DNA of 7,058 nt, from NCBI GenBank assembly GCA_023150495.1, contig JAKLKT010000149.1:1-7058 (forward strand), written 5' to 3'. The notes beneath the pieces were generated by a model that saw only the letters and a list, made by a program, of their open reading frames with translations, did no database searches and was not told where the DNA came from. The stretch is from Planctomycetota bacterium (GTDB taxonomy: Bacteria; Planctomycetota; PLA2). The position numbers and the translations under genes are program-made. Below, in pieces: positions 5,871 to 7,058 of this stretch. Position 1 is the first letter of the stretch, and each line of letters starts with the position of its first letter.

Positions 5871-7058
5871 GAGAGGCTGATCCTCGGGTCGGCGATCGCG
5901 TAGAGGAGGTCGGAAACGAGGATGCCGATCATGGTCAGGATCGCGACGATCAGCTGCACGCCGACGATCACGTTGAAATCGCGGGCGCCGATCGACTGGA
6001 TCGTCAGGAGTCCGAAGCCGGGGATGGAGAAGATCCACTCGATGACGAAGCTCCCGCCGACGATGACCGGGAGCGTGGTCCCGAGCAGCGTGATGATCGG
6101 GATGATGCCGTTTCGGGCCGCATGTTTGACGGTGACCGTGAACTCGCCCAGACCCTTCGCCCGCGCCGTCCGGACATAGTCGCTCCGGATCACGTGGAGA
6201 ACGCCTCCCTTGGCGTAGCGACTGAGCGCGGCGAACGACCCGTAGGTCATGCAGAAGATGGGCGCGAGGATGTGCCACGCGATGTCCTTGAGCCACTCCC
6301 ACGAGGGCAGCCTCCACGCCTCCATGCTCTCGAACCGGTCTGGCGGGATGATCTCGATCGAGTAGGGTTGGCCCTCCGCGAGGTGTTGGACCGCAAGCGT
6401 CGCCACGTAGAACGACGGGAGCGAGTAGAGCGCGAAGAGGACGAGCCCGACCCCGCGTTCCCCCCAGCTGCCGTGGAATTTCGCGCTCGCGATGCCGATG
6501 GGCACCGACACGAGATATGCGAGCAGCAGCGACGAGAGCGCGAGCGTGAGTGAGTACTTGAGCCTCTCGAGGACGAGGGTCATCACCGGTACCTTGTGGA
6601 CCAGCGAGTTGCCGAAGTCGAAGCGTAGGAGATTGCCCCAGTAGGTCGCGAACTGGGTCTCGAGGAAGAGCACGCGGAGCTTCCGGGCACCGCCGTAGTC
6701 CCACCGCGACGAGGCGCCGTCCCACCACGTGCGGAGCGCGGCCGCGGCGCCCTCCTTCGCGACCGGCGGGTCTGACGGCTTCCATGCAAGGGTCCGGATC
6801 ATCCCGTTCAGGATCCGTGCCTTCTCGCTGCCCTCCTCGGGCAGGCGCGCGACCCGCGACAGCCAGGATGCCGCGGCGTCGCGCGTCGCCTCGTCGTCAC
6901 CGAGCGCGATCCCGACGAGCGCGGGCACGGCGGTGGCGCCCATCCGCTCGAGCGCGGCCTCGTCGTTCTCCGCGACGGCCCGGCGCACGTCGTCCGCGCG
7001 CGCGCCGCCCGCGTACTCCTTGCGCGCGCCGTCGAACCACGCGCGCATCGCCGCGAGC
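5867..7058 (-). CDS. ABC transporter permease, DppB/OppB family, with HEAT-like N-terminal region (5'-truncated by window)
   Basis: Partner permease of the downstream DppC/OppC-type gene; the pair should form the channel of a peptide or related solute importer. The frame is open to the window edge. The first in-window ATG is at 7048, but it sits inside helix-like coding sequence and TM1 of the family is missing, so the gene very likely starts beyond 7058. Residues below count from that ATG. The conserved core starts at FATYWGNLLRFDFGNSLVHK (133-152), corresponding to the family's QY...W...GDFGRS segment, with five predicted helices near 165-190, 197-221, 253-275, 312-336 and 359-386. The EAA loop is YVRTARAKGLGEFTVTVKHA (291-310). 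Residues about 18-70 look like HEAT repeats (AVPALVGIALGDDEATRDAA), and a W[FW]DG motif occurs twice about 105 residues apart. Expected topology puts this insert outside the cytoplasm, between TM1 and TM2. The substrate cannot be told from sequence alone. Confidence 0.9.
   Translation of the reverse strand, partial: LAAMRAWFDGARKEYAGGARADDVRRAVAENDEAALERMGATAVPALVGIALGDDEATRDAAASWLSRVARLPEEGSEKARILNGMIRTLAWKPSDPPVAKEGAAAALRTWWDGASSRWDYGGARKLRVLFLETQFATYWGNLLRFDFGNSLVHKVPVMTLVLERLKYSLTLALSSLLLAYLVSVPIGIASAKFHGSWGERGVGLVLFALYSLPSFYVATLAVQHLAEGQPYSIEIIPPDRFESMEAWRLPSWEWLKDIAWHILAPIFCMTYGSFAALSRYAKGGVLHVIRSDYVRTARAKGLGEFTVTVKHAARNGIIPIITLLGTTLPVIVGGSFVIEWIFSIPGFGLLTIQSIGARDFNVIVGVQLIVAILTMIGILVSDLLYAIADPRISLS
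6683..7058 (-). repeat. Diverged internal protein repeat (W[FW]DG unit) flanking HEAT-like sequence
   Basis: At the window edge the permease reads LAAMRAWFDGARKEYAGGAR (about 6998-7057). About 105 residues later it reads AALRTWWDGASSRWDYGGAR (within 6683-6745). The two align with one single-residue gap and share the W-[FW]-D-G-A and G-G-A-R cores. HEAT-like helices lie between them. This suggests an older duplication of a unit of about 105 residues, with further copies possible upstream of the window. It is a protein-level repeat, not a recent DNA duplication. Confidence 0.5.

Noticed and set aside
4425..6785. A fused DppB-DppC reading frame of 786 codons
   Set aside because: The frame above 5870 does not encode the DppB motifs, which are in another frame ending in TGA at 5867-5869. 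The ATGA junction shows two separate genes.

Overview
The window is a GC-rich, gene-dense stretch of bacterial chromosome. It holds six protein genes on the minus strand packed like one operon, and the 3' part of a seventh gene on the plus strand that converges on them. No RNA gene, insertion sequence, CRISPR array or integrase was seen. No stretch longer than 21 bases lies outside a gene. Double-membrane features (a lipoprotein with a signal peptide, type IV pilus motor ATPases) and enlarged ABC permeases resembling those I associate with Planctomycetota and, less so, Myxococcota suggest a Gram-negative-type organism from one of these high-GC phyla. That placement is inference; there is no marker gene.

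Layout. Plus strand, window start to 931: C-terminal part of a protein with the shape of a DUF1570/peptidase-MA-like gluzincin, but with the zinc-binding HExxH degraded. A 21-base pyrimidine-rich gap separates its stop from the end of the minus-strand cluster. Reading the minus strand in its own direction, from 7058 down to 953: (1) a DppB/OppB-type permease, running off the window, with HEAT-like sequence before its conserved core; (2) a DppC/OppC-type permease with an unusually large insert carrying two extra predicted membrane helices and a probable coiled coil; (3) a lipoprotein with Ig/IPT-type beta domains; (4) a small cupin of the DUF4863 (4-hydroxylaminobenzoate lyase-like) type; (5) and (6) two different PilT-type ATPases in tandem.

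The junctions are ATGA (4-base overlap), TAATG (1-base overlap), ATGA/TGATG, a 17-base gap with its own Shine-Dalgarno before a TTG start, and an 11-base overlap. This spacing argues for one transcript whose promoter lies beyond 7058, with translational coupling at several steps.

Together the genes encode an inner-membrane uptake channel for peptides or similar solutes (substrate-binding protein and ATPases not in the window), an exported lipoprotein, a cytoplasmic cupin enzyme and two twitching-motility retraction motors. No known system combines these. The cluster may be co-transcription of unrelated functions, or a real link between pilus retraction and envelope uptake. The clearest oddities are the inserts in both permeases, the reciprocal divergence of the two PilT copies, and the pseudo-peptidase.
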